This document shows, piece by piece, positions 1 to 11,915 of a DNA stretch of 64,000 bases. The DNA is from Gnetum montanum. Taxonomy: Eukaryota; Streptophyta; Gnetopsida; Gnetales; Gnetaceae. Numbering within the stretch: position 1 is the stretch's first letter; each line of letters opens with the position of its first letter. The stretch spans positions 1,311,948-1,375,947 of the forward strand of contig MNCI01034769.1 in the NCBI GenBank assembly GCA_015680685.1. Reading direction: 5' to 3'. The position numbers and the translations under genes were made by a program. A model generated the notes under the pieces. It was given only the letters and a program-made list of their open reading frames with translations. It was not told where the DNA came from and searched no databases.

Positions 1-1245
1 TTTTTCATAGCTCACCTTCTTCTTTTGCTACCTACTCAATTAGCCTTTAGATCTGATGAGCTGTTAGTTTAGACAATCTTCCTTGGGCATATACCCTAAG
101 GGCTCTTCTTATTTTTGCTCTAAGCCCATCTATGATGTGGCAAAGTTGTTCCCTCTAAGAATAACCATGGCTAGGACATTGGTGTAAGAGTGAATAGTAT
201 TGGTCCATGGCGACATCCAAGGGTTCATGTGCTTCTTGTTTCTAACGTTGGATTTGCCTTCTCAAATTAGACACTCAAGAGTACGTTTGATATTTGTCAT
301 TAAATAGCTCTAGCATGGTACTCCATCTATGAATGGATTCTGGTTCTAAAGACTAGTATCAACTTTTAGCTTCCTTGATGAGTATCCTTGGGAAAAGCTT
401 GAGTTTTTGCCATTCATTCTCTATGTTCTCTAAGGCACATGCATCATGAAAAGCTTGTACGTGCATTTGTATATCAGAGGTGTATCCCCCCTTAAATCTT
501 GGGATATTGTTTATGTCTAAGCACTTGATCTGACTATCCTTCATATGCCTGGTTGGAATTTCAACTACCTCTGCAATATTGAGCATACTTCAAGTTGCCA
601 ATAAAGGTTCGTCATCATCAATGCATCAATGACACCAATAATGGTTTCAGCCACCCCTTCAATTTTGGTGGCCTTCATGTTTATCATTATCTCGCTAATC
701 ACCTTAATCATGGTTGTTTTCATGGTGGCTTCCATGAGAACTGTTAGATGAAGAGAAATCTTCAGAATTATATGAAGAGTATGAATAGGAAGGTGGACCA
801 CCACCGCCACTACGGTGTCCAACACTACTCTTATGCTTATTATGATCACCATCCTTAAATCCCTTGCTATTGTGGTGCTTGCCTGAGTCCCTACTTTGGC
901 TATGACTTTTTCTTGAATCCAATTTATGAATAGTGGATTGTAGGTTCAGGTTCACACCCTCATCACTAGTATCAAGGGGTGGGGAATCTTCATGTTGAGA
1001 ACCTTCAGTAGGAGGATCCTCAGTGTCATCTTGATTTAGTAGGAACAAGGGATTAGCGTAATGTTTTTCCTTTGTAACTTCATGGGATTTCTCCTGACAT
1101 CAATCTCGTTTATATTGTGTTTCATTGGGATAGTAGTTTTGAGTGTCATATCCAGCTACAACATACTCTTCATGAAGACTTGCTATGCCTAGCTTCTTAA
1201 GGATTTTGAACAACACACAGCATAAATCTATCAGGGGCAGTACAA
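1..1245 (-). pseudogene. Gag of element B, downstream part (interrupted)
   Basis: Decayed Ty3/gypsy Gag, the structural protein that packages element RNA. Read on the minus strand, about 1048-704 gives a Ser/Gly/His-rich low-complexity stretch. About 586-359 gives part of a retrotransposon_gag domain, with the motif FHDACALENIENEWQKLKLFP-like. The same motif occurs in elements C, E, F and G of this window (for example FYDACTWNNIDNGWQKLKFFP near 26950). The remaining domain below 359 is recognisable but carries several stops. The frame is cut at 1245 by element A; the upstream part of the same gag resumes at 14361. Pol and the 3' LTR should lie left of position 1. The assignment to gag is firm; the exact protein ends are not determined. 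Confidence 0.75.
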
Positions 1246-1409
1246 TGTTGGGCTCTAATAAACCCCAAAATTGCATCAATTTTAATTATCTTTAATAAAA
1301 GGATACATTTTAATTAATTACATATTGTTAATTATTTAACTAGTGTTTATTTTAGTTATTTTCATTAATTTTAGTTAGTTGTATTTTACTTTAATTAATA
1401 TCTTATATA

Positions 1410-1542
1410 AATATTATATACAATTATATATTATATAAATATTATAAATATCATACTATACATTAATATATACATAATTCTATTATATAACTTGATTATA
1501 TAAATTATATATTACATAAAACGTATATATATTTATATGTGT

Positions 1543-1574
<32 letters not shown>

Positions 1575-1576
1575 AG
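1410..1576. repeat. AT-rich microsatellite in A 5' LTR
   Basis: Runs of TATATA and ATTATATAA, ending in a pure (TA)n run at about 1549-1574. The 3' LTR lacks this block and carries a single N at the equivalent point (11915). Confidence 0.9.
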
Positions 1577-1589
1577 AATTAGGGCAGTT

Positions 1590-2000
1590 GACTTACGTGC
1601 AAGCAAAGCATGGTGATAGCTTCTGCACCCACGATGACAGTTGCACCTCCAACATAAATGTTCTGTAGCTCATGGAGATGTGAAGAAAAGAGACCTGGTC
1701 ACCAATCTCTATTATAGATGTTACAGAATCTTGGTTGCTATGATGCAGGATCTTTTTCAAAAAGGGAGTAGCCAACTCAAAACAAGCTCTGTTAACTGGA
1801 TACTCAGCTGGTAGCTTGGCAACATTCATTCATGTGATGATTTCAGAAACTTTCTGCCCAAAATAGCTCATTTGCAGCACCTTCATCTCAATCACCAAAT
1901 ACAAAATGAAAGTGGTGGGTGCCAATGCATAATTCCTCAAACTATTCAAGGCCAAATACATAATCTTCGACCCTAGCTAGCCCACAAACATTCATTAAAA
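1590..2000 (-). pseudogene. Exon-like captured sequence in A 5' LTR, downstream part
   Basis: Read on the minus strand, this block ends at about 1597 with a consensus splice donor (GTAAGT), as does its copy in the 3' LTR near 11930. It contains short open stretches, such as GGATVIVGAEAITMLC just before the donor, but also stops. I do not recognise the protein. It lies downstream of the DUF3493-like exon and may belong to the same captured gene or to another one. Confidence 0.4.
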
Positions 2001-2041
2001 ACCAATTGCTCATGCAGCCGCTACTATATCACTAGTCATGC

Positions 2042-2361
2042 CTTCCCCACCATTACAAGAGTTTTGCCAATTGTGCCTTCCACACTTTCTATTCCATTAG
2101 ATACAGGAATGCGAAGATGGACACTGTAGCCAAATCAATGTCTAGTCCTTTAACAATCTCCATAACCAGTTCTAAATTCACACCAGCATTTTTTAATTGT
2201 GCAATCAACCATGTTAGGGCAATAAGGCCCCCGAGAGCACCTCTCATAGCAAACGCAAGATACAAGAACATCTTGACAGTCCTAAATGGAGACAAAACTT
2301 CATTTCTTATCTTCGCTGTGGCATTAAGAAAAAAAATTTGCACTCTTAAAATTTCATTCAA
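2042..2361 (-). pseudogene. Captured DUF3493 / LPA1-like gene fragment in A 5' LTR
   Basis: The minus-strand reading contains KIRNEVLSPFRTVKMFLYLAF, then GALGGLIALTWLIAQL, then VKGLDIDLATVSIFAFLY, followed after an in-frame stop by KVWKAQLAKL. The family (DUF3493, found in plant LOW PSII ACCUMULATION 1-type chloroplast proteins) has a conserved SPFR-x-x-R/K-x-FLYLAF segment, a glycine-rich membrane helix, a second helix and an AQLARLSREE-like segment. The order and spacing fit. A pyrimidine tract ending in CAG before the segment could be the original splice acceptor. It is antisense to element A, inside its LTR, and duplicated in the 3' LTR. The family is recognised from memory; a protein search would confirm it. 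Confidence 0.65.
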
Positions 2362-2533
2362 GATTGCATTGATCTAGCAAGATATGACTTGAATATAACT
2401 ATAATTCAGTACTAATATCCAAGCAAAGGCAAATGGTCCTCTCAATTTCATATTGCAAATAATTTCTTCTCATTTCTACACCAAAAAGTCATGAATTTGA
2501 CAAAATTCTCTACATGCAAATTCATGAAAGGAG

Positions 2534-2905
2534 CAACTTACCTTATTTGGACAAAAGGGGAATGACCTCTGGATGAAGCAAAACACAGCAAACTATTGAA
2601 GCTACGTAGCCAAGAGCAATAATTAAACCTGAGTGGCCACCATGATGAAAATGTTAAGGCAATCACAGCAGCATAATGATGCCTGATAGGAAGAAGTGTG
2701 ATAGAGTTGCCTGTAGTAGCACTGTGTAGAAGTATTGCCATGGAAATGTAGCGTGGCAATGATGACAGGTAATGGCGATGAGTGCGTGGGTGCAGTGAAG
2801 ACAACAGAAACAGGGGACAACAAGATGCACAACCATGGCATTTCCACTGAAATTTCTATAACCACAGAGCAGCAACCAAGATATAGTGCATGGCGACAAA
2901 GCGTA
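2534..2905 (-). pseudogene. Exon-like captured sequence in A 5' LTR, upstream part
   Basis: The minus-strand reading ends at a perfect AG|GTAAGT donor near 2536-2542. The last stretch reads HGGHSGLIIALGYVASIVCC, a hydrophobic helix-like segment. The 3' LTR copy keeps the same donor and a related reading. Its position upstream of the DUF3493-like exon, with about 170 bases of intron-like DNA between, suggests exons of one gene. I do not recognise the protein part on its own. Confidence 0.4.
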
Positions 2906-3501
2906 TCAGTGATGTGATCAACGTCAATACCGATGCAGAAATGTTGGGTGACATTGCCACCTAATGTATTAACAAACTACTACAAAATGGCCACCACTAT
3001 TATTCTCTATGTAGTGTCTCTCTCAGTCGTTAAACTGGTGATCAATATAGAGTGCAGAGTTCATACTAGTCTACCTATCAATCAGCTCACTTTTAGTTAG
3101 TTATTCATGGCTAGCATGTGAGACTTTAGAAGAAACAGATCATGGCATAGGAGACCATTATAGTTGATAACATTGTTCAGGGATGCTGCTTACACAACTC
3201 CGATGAGTGTCATCCATGAGCCAAAGGCCAGGGTGATAGACGTTGTCCTAGTGTTTTTGCTATTGCTAGTCTGGTGCATTGTCAAGCCAACTTCATCTTC
3301 ACCAACTTTGATGTAGGTAGCAGCAATTGCCTCATATTTAGAGGAAATGGCACGTCTCTTCTGCCGTTTTTGTTGTTTCCATGCTAATTTAGGTAATTAA
3401 GGATGCCAGACTTGGTAGTCGCATCAATTATTATGGTTTGACATCATATCCAACCTATTATAATAAATACTTATTTTTAAACATTGTTGCACATTATGGA
3501 G

Positions 3502-3509
3502 TATAAATA
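3502..3509 (+). promoter_or_regulatory. TATA box of A 5' LTR
   Basis: TATAAATA preceded by GGAG and followed by AAGACATCTCACATTTTATTG. The identical context is kept in the 3' LTR at 13804-13811, which fits the element promoter. Confidence 0.6.
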
Positions 3510-4062
3510 AGACATCTCACATTTTATTGTGTGGGGCACAGACAAAAGAAGATTTTTGGGAGAAAACATAAGGGAAGAGAAGAAGGAATTGATACCAACA
3601 AAATCCACATCAAATTGAGATCAATTATTCTTGTGATTTATGTTGAAGATCTATTGACCTTTGCAACAATTCTTGAAGTCCATCATCTAACAATCAAAAT
3701 TGTTACATTGTGAAACCAACAAGGCAGAATTACAATTTAGGCAAGTCTCCCTTGTGATTATCAATTATTATTTGCAATTTTGATTTGATTTAATTATTAA
3801 TTTTCATTCTTGAACTTAATGTTATAAGTTAGGGTGAAATTTTATGATTATACTTATGAGTGACAGGCATAAGTGTGAAATTTAATTGGATTCAATTCTA
3901 ATTATTTATTGTCTTAATGATTTCTTTGACTCTTTTTTAACCATTCCTCCACCGGATGTGACTCATGCATCAGTCACAGATGAGGTGACAATCTCTACAA
4001 CAAAATAAAGAAAAATAAATTTTAAAGGTATCCAATACCAAATTTTGCCTAGCTCATTAATT

Positions 4063-4080
4063 TGGTGTTGTTGTCGGGGA
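4063..4080 (+). other. Primer-binding site of A (tRNA-Asp type)
   Basis: TGGTGTTGTTGTCGGGGA matches TGGCGCCGTTGCCGGGGA, the complement of the 3' end of plant tRNA-Asp, except for C-to-T changes expected from decay of methylated cytosines. It lies 3-6 bases after the 5' LTR. Confidence 0.75.
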
Positions 4081-4505
4081 GCTCAGCAGAGTTAATCATC
4101 ATCAAGGGTTTTATAAGCTTTAATTTTTATTTTATTTTATTTATTGATGCATTTTATTTTTGCATTTTATTTTTCTTTTATTTTTGTAAATTAAGAAATG
4201 ATTTCTTTTACTTGTTTTTCCTGCTTAAAGAAAAATAAAAATAAAAATAAAAAAATCCCAGGAATCAACTCCTCTTATCATACAACAAGTTGAAACTATT
4301 AAAAAAGTTGTAAATAAAGCCATGATAGTAGAAGCCATTAAATCAATTTGTAAATTCTTAGAAATGGTAGCCCATGAATGAACCAACGAAGAGTGTTTAT
4401 GTTAAATGAAATCAACAAAGCAACCAAGGAAACCTACATGAATTCAATCATCTAGAAGCACTCTTAACCTTTATAAATGTACGAAAGTTAATCAAAACCA
4501 AAACC

Positions 4506-5690
4506 ATGAAAAACCAATACGATCAACATTTGATTATTTTTCCCCTCAAGAGACACAAAATCCCAATGAAAAAAATACAACCTAATTTTTCCATAACAAT
4601 CAACCCTCTATTCAACATTCCAACATCAACCATAAGTTTAACTATGGGGGTAGGATCTCAAAATTTAAATACTAACTCAATATCGACCTATGTGACCACA
4701 ATGGAAGGTATTACCCAACCAATAAGCACTTTGAATATATGAACTCTACCAATAGTAACCTCATTACCAAGTCCTATAGTAACTCCAAGAGTAGCTTCAA
4801 CTTATACTATGGGATCATCCTTACATCATGTACCTCCTCCATTTTCTTTAGGTCTAATTTCTCTCTCTTTTGGTAGTTTGAGTTCCAACATTCTAATTAA
4901 TCAACCATACCCACAACAAACCATTGTAGAATTATTAAATCAAAAAACATCAATTATGCTTCAAGGCCCATTGGTTTTCCCACAAGGAAAAGATGTAGAG
5001 GTTAAAAATATTCACCTATTACCTACTTTTAAGGGAAAAAATAATGAGGATCCGGTCACTCACATAAGAGAATTTGAAACAACATTAGCTATGTTAGCAC
5101 CTAAAAGTGGGGATAAGACGAAAATGATTACTTTCAAATCAACCCTAAAAGACAAAGTTGATTTTTGGCTACAAACCCTTCAAACACAAATTAGTTCTTA
5201 GGATGTGTTTAAAAATGCTTTCCAAAAAAGAATTCTTTCTAATGATAGGCTATACTCATTAAGAAAGCAATTAATGAGTTTTATGCAACATGAGGATGAG
5301 GAATATGAAAGAACCTTTGATAGTTTTAAAGGGTTATGTTTAAAGAATCCAAACCATGGCTTCCCAGCCCATCAATTAATCCAAATTTTTGTAGAAGGCT
5401 TATTACCTTATTGTAGGAAAATATTTTTTATGTGACACCAAAAGATGGTTGGAGAATTATAGATTCATTAGTAGACCAAAGTAAAAATTGGCCAAAATCC
5501 AACATTATGCAAGGTATGACTCAATAAATAGAACAATTAAATAGAAAAGTTGATGAGTTAACATGATTGATTAAAAAAAAAGCTCATGGAATTCAAAGTG
5601 AAGCATGCAACATTTGTGGTAGTACCCAACATGACATGCTCCACCTTATATTATTGTCAAGAGGAAATGCAAGAGTCAACTAAGGCTTTT
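4506..5690 (+). pseudogene. Element A gag
   Basis: Three open pieces (4506-4742, 4809-5201, 5205-5435) interrupted by stops and frame changes. The N-terminal part is Asn/Ser/Thr/Pro-rich. The core contains FKGKNNEDPVTHIREFE and FWLQTLQTQ, followed by FKNAFQKRI and a basic/acidic helix region, which is the retrotransposon_gag layout. A damaged zinc knuckle follows near 5605-5640 (CNICGSTQHDMLH, last cysteine replaced). Gag would form the virus-like particle. The lesions exclude a full-length product. Confidence 0.75.
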
Positions 5691-6299
5691 CAAAAATTTA
5701 AGAGCCAACCAATAATGAACTTTTCTCAATGACCATTCTACCCATAGCTGTATCCTCAAAATAATTCTAGACCATTTAAGAATCCAACTAATGAACACTT
5801 GGATAAACTCATCCAAAGCCTCACTTCCTTTATAGAAGAAAGTAGACAACTTATGAGTGAAACTAGGAGAAGATTTTAGGACTTAACTAGAAATGAATTA
5901 CCATCCCAAGCTGAACGTAATCCTACATCTCAAAGAAAAGGAAAAGAGCAATTATATTGCATTACTATAAGGAGTGAAAAAATATTTGAATCTAAACCCC
6001 AAAAGAAGGAGAGATTCCAAGAGGTAAAAACATAAGAGGAAACACAACCACAAGTAGTTAATGAGGAATATCAACCAACTAGGGAAAAAGAACAACCATT
6101 ACTCTCTAGACATCCAATTTTACCTCCTTTCACTAAATGATTACAAGAATACTTTACAACTAAAGCTCATCTTCAAAAATGTTTTAGTGAATTATACTTG
6201 CATATTCCTTTAGAACAAGCAGTAAAAGATACACCACTCTATGCCAAATACTTAAGGGAATTATGCACTAGAAGAAGAAAAGAAAAATTCCTAAACAAG

Positions 6300-7303
6300 T
6301 TTATTTAGTTGATAATCTTTCTCAACCTATACAAAGACATGAAATTCCTAAATACCAAGATCCAAGAGTTCCTACCATTCTAATCAAGATAAATGGACAA
6401 GAAATTAGGAATGCCCTATTGGATTTAGGAGCTAGTATTAATATTATGCCTCTTGAAATGGCTAGATCACTAGATATAGAGGATATAAGAAGAGTAAAGA
6501 TGACAATATCATTGGATGATGGTTCAAGTATAAAAGCCATAGGAATCATCGAAGACTTAATAATAGAGGTAGAAAAGGAAAAATACCCAATTAATTTTGT
6601 TGTCCTGAAAGTGAAAGATCCTAATTGTTTTCTCATTATATTAGGTAGACCTTGGTTAGCAACAACTGATGTAGTAATTAATTGTAGATCTGGCCAACTT
6701 CAACTCTCATTTGCAAATCTCACTTTTACACTAAATATATATCATAAGGTAAAAGAAGATTGTTTAAATACAAACTTGAAGGAAGCAAGAATTCTCTACA
6801 CTCTACCCACTTCAACAACGGCACAAGATAGGAAAACCTTAGTGTTAAATAATTTTGAGGAAGGAACTTTAGACCCCTCAACTAAGGAACAACAAGATCT
6901 CCTTGATCAAATTCTAAATCTAGGATCAGGAAATATTGGAGAAATAATTCAACCAACAAGTAAAGATTCCTTGGATCTTAAAGAATTACTTGATATGCTT
7001 AAGTATATTTTTCTAGATCAAAATAAGGACTTAATAATAAACTCACAACCTACCAATGAGCAAGAAAACAAACTATTACAAATCTTGCATAGTAAATTTG
7101 AGGCATTTGCATGGAGTTATGAAGACCTTCACCAAGGAATCTCACCCAACATTTGCCAACATCATATCTATCTAGAAGACAATGTCAAACTAATAAGAAT
7201 TCCCCTAAGACAAATTAATTTAGTGTTAAAACAAATAGTTAAGGAAAAAATTTCAAAACTTTGTAAAAAAGAAATCATTTATCCAATAGCAAATAGTGAA
7301 TGA
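6300..7303 (+). pseudogene. Element A protease and protease-RT linker
   Basis: Aspartic protease of the pol polyprotein. LLDLGASINIMPLEMARSL carries the DLGA active site usual in plant Athila/Tat elements, and the later LGRPWLATTDVVIN matches the conserved C-terminal part of the retropepsin fold. 6419-7303 is open without a stop (about 294 codons) and continues through an acidic linker into FEAFAWSYEDL and ICQHHIYL, the segment just before RT in this lineage. A stop (TGA) follows at about 7301. The active site looks intact, but the polyprotein is broken upstream (stops around 5690-6300) and downstream. Confidence 0.85.
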
Positions 7304-7890
7304 GTAAGCCCCATTACTATAGTCCCCAAAAAGGGTGGAAAATGGAGAGTTTGTGTAGACTATAAAAGATTAAATCAAAACACAAAAAGGGCCATTTTCC
7401 ATTACCATATATAGATCAGATTCTAGAAAAACTAGAAGAACATGAATACTATTGTTCTTTGGATGGATTTACTGGTTACAATGAAGTAGCTATTGCCCCT
7501 AAAGACCAACATAAAATAACCTTTACATGTCCTTATGGAAATTTTGCTTATAGAAGAATGCCTTTTGGCCTTTGTAATGCACCAGCCACTTTTCAAAGAG
7601 CCATGATCTCAATATTTTTGGATATGTTAGAAGATTATGTTGAAGTCTTTATGGATGATTTTTCAGTTTATGGGGATACTTATGATGAAACATTCAACAT
7701 CTTAAACATGTCTTAGATAGATATATAGATTAAAACTTAAAACTAAGTTGGGAAAAGAGTCACTTAATGGTTACAAGTGGTGTAGTATTAGGACATGTTA
7801 TTTCTAAAGAAGGGATAAGAATGGATGATGTGAAAATAAGAGTCATATCTACACTTCCAACTCCAACCAATTTAAAGACTCTTTGATCCT
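7304..7890 (+). pseudogene. Element A reverse transcriptase
   Basis: RNA-directed DNA polymerase. Visible motifs in order are TIVPKKGGKWRVCVDYKRLN, then a frameshift near 7388, LDGFTGYNEVAIAPKDQ (motif A, Asp kept), MPFGLCNAPATFQRAM, and VEVFMDDFSVYGDT (motif C, both Asp kept). Stops occur after 7713. FMDDFSVYG is typical of the Athila/Tat group. The catalytic residues survive, but the reading frame is broken in at least two places. Confidence 0.9.
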
Positions 7891-8460
7891 TTCTAGGACA
7901 TGCTTGGATATTATAGAATATTTATCAAAGACTTCTTGAAAATTGCTAAACCATTATATATGCTCTTAGGAAAAGATGTTTCATTTGTTTGGACCAATGA
8001 TTGTCACGAAGCATTTTTGGAACTAAAAAGACAAGTAACCATAGCCCCTATATTAAATGCACCTAATTGTGATTATCCATTCAATTTAATGTGTCATGCT
8101 ATTGATACAGCAGTAGGGGTATTTTTGGGACAATACATTGATAATAAACCAAGAATGATTTATTATGTGTCCAAAAGTCTAGACCAAGCCCAAGTAAATT
8201 ATACAACTATAGAAAAAGAACTATTAGCTATAGTATATTCTCTAGATAAATTTAGACATTATTTAATTGGATATAAAACTAGAGTATATACTGATCATTT
8301 AGCCATTAAATTCTTAGCTGCCAAAAAAATAGAAAATGCAAGAATAATGAGATGGTGCTTATTACTCCAAGAATTTGACTTAGCTATTCTAGATAAAAGA
8401 GGTAGGGAAAATGTAGCAACAGATAATCTTTCTAGGCTAGAAACTCTTGATGAGAACTAA
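7891..8460 (+). pseudogene. Element A RNase H
   Basis: Open from 7900 to 8460. It starts in the RT connection (GYYRIFIKDFLKIAKPL), then FLELKRQVTIAPIL, then the RNase H part with YYVSKSL and NYTTIEKELLAIVYSLDKFRHYL, TDHLAIKFL and LLLQEFDLAILDKRGRENVATDNLSRL. RNase H removes the RNA strand during reverse transcription. It ends in a stop at 8458-8460 before the integrase region. Confidence 0.9.
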
Positions 8461-8689
8461 ACACAAGGAATTTTTCATGATGAACTTCGTGATGAATAAC
8501 TTTTTTCTACAAAGAAGGATCCTTGGTTTGCTAATATAGCCAACTATCTTGCTACTATGAAAACTCCTACCAATTGGACTAAGGAAGAAAAAAAAATCTT
8601 TCTTACATAGCATATCTAGATACATTTGGAGTAGTCTGTACCTCTATAGAATATGTAAAGATAACATAACAAGAAGATGTGTGGCTGAA

Positions 8690-9800
8690 AATGAACAATA
8701 AAAAATTTTACAAATGTACCATGATGATTTAGGGGGAGGCCATTTTGATAGCAAACTTACTGCTATCAAAATTCTTCAAAGTGAATTTTATTGGCCCTCC
8801 ATTTTTAAAGATGTACATAAGTATGTGGAAAAGTGTGATAAATGTCAACAAATGGGAGCCATAACAAAAAGATATGAAATTCCCTTAAAACCCATTTTAA
8901 TAATAGAACCATTTAATGTGTGGGGTATAGACTTTTTAGGATCATTTCCACCATCTAATGGATGTCAATACATTTTGGTTTGTATTGACTATGTTACCAA
9001 ATGGGTACAAGCAAAAGCTACCCCAACAAATGATGTAAAGGTAGTTATAGTGTTCCTTAGTGAAAATATTTTAACACACTTTGGAACTCCACAGGTGATC
9101 ATTAGCAATCAGGGAACCCACCTTGTCAATAAAATCATGAAAAAATTCTTTAAGTCTTGTGGTATCCAACATAAGATAGCTACTACCTATCATCCATAAA
9201 CAAATAGCCAAGTAGAGAATGCTAATAGAATTATCTTAAATATCTTAACAAAAATTGTATATACCAAGGGGAAGGATTGGTTCAAAAAACTACAACATGC
9301 ACTTTGGGCCTATAGAATTACTTATACGCCAAGTTTAGAATATTCAACTTATTAATTGGTTTATTGTAAGTTATGTCTATTACTAGTGAAACTGAAATAT
9401 CAATCTTTACGATTAGCCCAATAGCTTAATTTTGATGAAGACATGAACCAAGCCTTTAGAATTAATCAACTTCATGAACTTGACGAAATGAAGCTACATG
9501 CTCTGAATAAGTAAAGAATTGTAAAAAAAAATAAAAATAAAAACATTACATGATAACAGTATCTTCAAAAAAGAATTCTCCATAAGTGATAAAGTTTTAC
9601 TTTACAATATGAGACTACATAAATTTTCAGGAAAATTAACAACTAGGTGAGAAGACCCTTATTTAGTTATTCAACCACATGATAATGGAAGTTTCCTCAT
9701 ATCACCTATTAATGACTCCTCAACAATGTTCCTAGTCAATGGTCAAAGACTTAAGTTATATCATCAACACCATATTGAGGAACCCAGAGAAGACAAATTA
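8690..9800 (+). pseudogene. Element A integrase
   Basis: Integrase inserts the cDNA into the genome. The N-terminal HHCC zinc region is visible (HDDLGGGHFDSKL to CDKCQQMG). The core has the first catalytic Asp in VWGIDFLGSF. The second catalytic Asp is changed to Asn (VIISNQGTH in place of SDQGTH), and a stop at about 9198 precedes TNSQVENANR, which holds the catalytic Glu. A C-terminal fragment with FLVNGQRLKLYH follows at about 9720-9770. These changes make it inactive as it stands. Confidence 0.9.
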
Positions 9801-9914
9801 ATAGAGCGAAGTGATCCAACTTATCCCACTACATATGAATTACATGAAAACCATTCATTAGAAGTCCTAGCTTTTAAATACACCGCTAAACCAGACTCTT
9901 TCATCATTGAATAA

Positions 9915-11665
9915 AGAATTACTTTCAGTCTACAACTTTTACCTTGAAAAATGTAGAGGGTAATAGGACATTCTATTGTGAGTTAGGACTATAAAGAATT
10001 TACCAGCATCATGTCTAGAATGCAAGGGAGAAGGACAACTCCTCCTACCTTGAAATAGGTAGGTTTAAACACAAAATCCAATTAAGTGTGAGCCTTAGAT
10101 TAATAAATGTCTTACACATAATAAATTTCATTATTTTAAGAAAATATTCTCTAAGTACATTGTTCATAAGTCAAGGTAGCTACATAGCTTAATTTAGGGT
10201 AATGTTTATTGGTGTTTGGTTTCAATTAAATGCTTACTTGGATGAGTCACTAAGGTGGGACATGCATGTTATATTGGACTTAGTTTCTTCAGTAGTAAAA
10301 GGCATTTATCTATATTAAGCCATGTGAGAAACCCTTACAAAATGAAATTGGCCCCCACAAGAACCTCATGATTGAAGCTAGTCAAATATTGAATTTTTTG
10401 TGGAAAAAAAAAAGAAAAAAAAAGGAAAAAAATGATGACAAAGAAAAAAATTGATTAAAAAAATAAAAAAGATATTGCAAACAACCAAAATAAAATGCAA
10501 GAAATAAAAAAAAAAACAAAAATGACCCCACAAGAACTTTCAATTATGAGCTAGGCCCCACTCCCACAAGAACCTTACAATTGAGGCAATGCTCCAAGCT
10601 CACAATTTCAAGCATCCCACAAGAACCCCTTTCTATAAGTAGAATGTTTAAGGGTTAGGCAGCAATTATCAATCTTCTCTTGATGCCACTACCTTATAAC
10701 TAAGGTATAACATTGGTAACAAAGAAGTCGCTTATCCACTATTGGTATTTTAATGGACATCTTCACTTCTAATCATTCCTTTTACTTTGTTATTTAGTTA
10801 CTTTGCTTATGTTTCTTTGTACTTTTTAGACTATTGTTTTTCTTTGCTTTTGTTTTGTACTTTTTATATTATTTTTTTCTTTTGTTTTTATCTCATTTTT
10901 AACTTTTGATATTCCTCTTATTCATTTTTATTGAGTTATCTTCATCTTTTCTCTTCTGTGGTTATCCCTTTCACTAGTGGTTCTTTTGTGCATGGGTTTT
11001 CTTTGTGTTTCCCATCATGTCTTCCATAAGCATCAGTGGTCAAGATCCCTACTATGGTAGCCAATGATGGATACTAACACTTGTTCACCCCTTGCCTTTG
11101 GTTCCTTCTTAGTCTGAATATATAAAACCTAGGACAATTCTTGCTTTTGGTATATCCTTTGACCATATCTCTTTTTGATAATTTCTCTTTAACCTAAGAA
11201 TGTTAAATACTTAGTAGAGTATAACCATGTAATAAAGGATATGATAATAGAGTATAACCAAATTGGAAGCTGAACCAAGAACAAGTTAGGGAATGAGTTA
11301 AATATAAGTAATGCATCTCGGATCCTTAAATCATAGGAGAGGTTTAAACCTTGAGGTTATAAGACATTTTACACCTAATGAAGCAAACCTTGTGAGGTGA
11401 CATTATGCTCAAGCAATCCTAGGTAGGGCCTTCCTAATTGAGTTATATGTGGACTCATATTCAAGAATAAGAATTTATCATCAAAAAAGGAATAATCATA
11501 TATACATACTTAATAAATAATTAGTAAATAAACATTTGCTTAATGGAAAAGTTTAATTTTTGTGTTAGCTAAAATATATATCTTGGAATAAAAAATGTTG
11601 TGTATCTATTAGTGTTTCTTTTTATGTTTATGACCAAGCACTGGCCAAAGGCTAGTCAGGCACTA
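9915..11665 (+). other. Element A non-coding tail between pol and 3' LTR
   Basis: About 1.75 kb with no credible ORF. It contains an A-rich purine run (about 10396-10520) and four scattered copies of a CCCACAAGAACC-like motif between 10350 and 10630. A T-rich block lies at 10830-10930. I do not see an obvious polypurine tract directly before the 3' LTR. Confidence 0.6.
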
Positions 11666-11914
11666 TGTTGAACCCCAAAATTGGGTCAATTTTACTAAAG
11701 TACCTCTAATAAAAGGATAAACTTTAATTAATTTTATGTAATTAATTACATATTGTTAATTATTTAACTAGTATTTATTTTAGTTATTTTGATTAGTTTT
11801 AGTTAGTTGTATTTTAATTTATTATAGTGATAAGTATTACTTTATTATTACTAAATTATTTTTAGATTATTAATTTTTATTACTAGTTTATTTTAGTTTA
11901 ATTAATATCTTATA

Positions 11915-11915
11915 N
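11915..11915. other. Ambiguous base (N)
   Basis: Single N inside TTATANGCACTT. It sits exactly where the 5' LTR has the AT microsatellite, so it probably marks a collapsed or unresolved repeat, not a single unknown base. Confidence 0.9.

Larger units (their letters stand above)
1246..4059 (+). repeat. Element A 5' LTR
   Basis: Starts TGTTGGGCTC and ends near GCTCATTA just before the PBS. Its partner is 11666-14360. At 2.8 kb it is long for an LTR. About half is filled by antisense host-gene-like sequence (1590-2905). A TATA box at 3502-3509 and an AATAAA-type signal near 4005 mark a promoter and polyadenylation site near its 3' end, so U3 would be about 2.2 kb and R-U5 about 0.5 kb. Confidence 0.85.

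Noticed and set aside
1241-1245. TACAA as a target duplication of A
   Set aside because: The right flank after 14360 (CCCTC) or after 14357 (TCACC) does not match; A's duplication remains unresolved.
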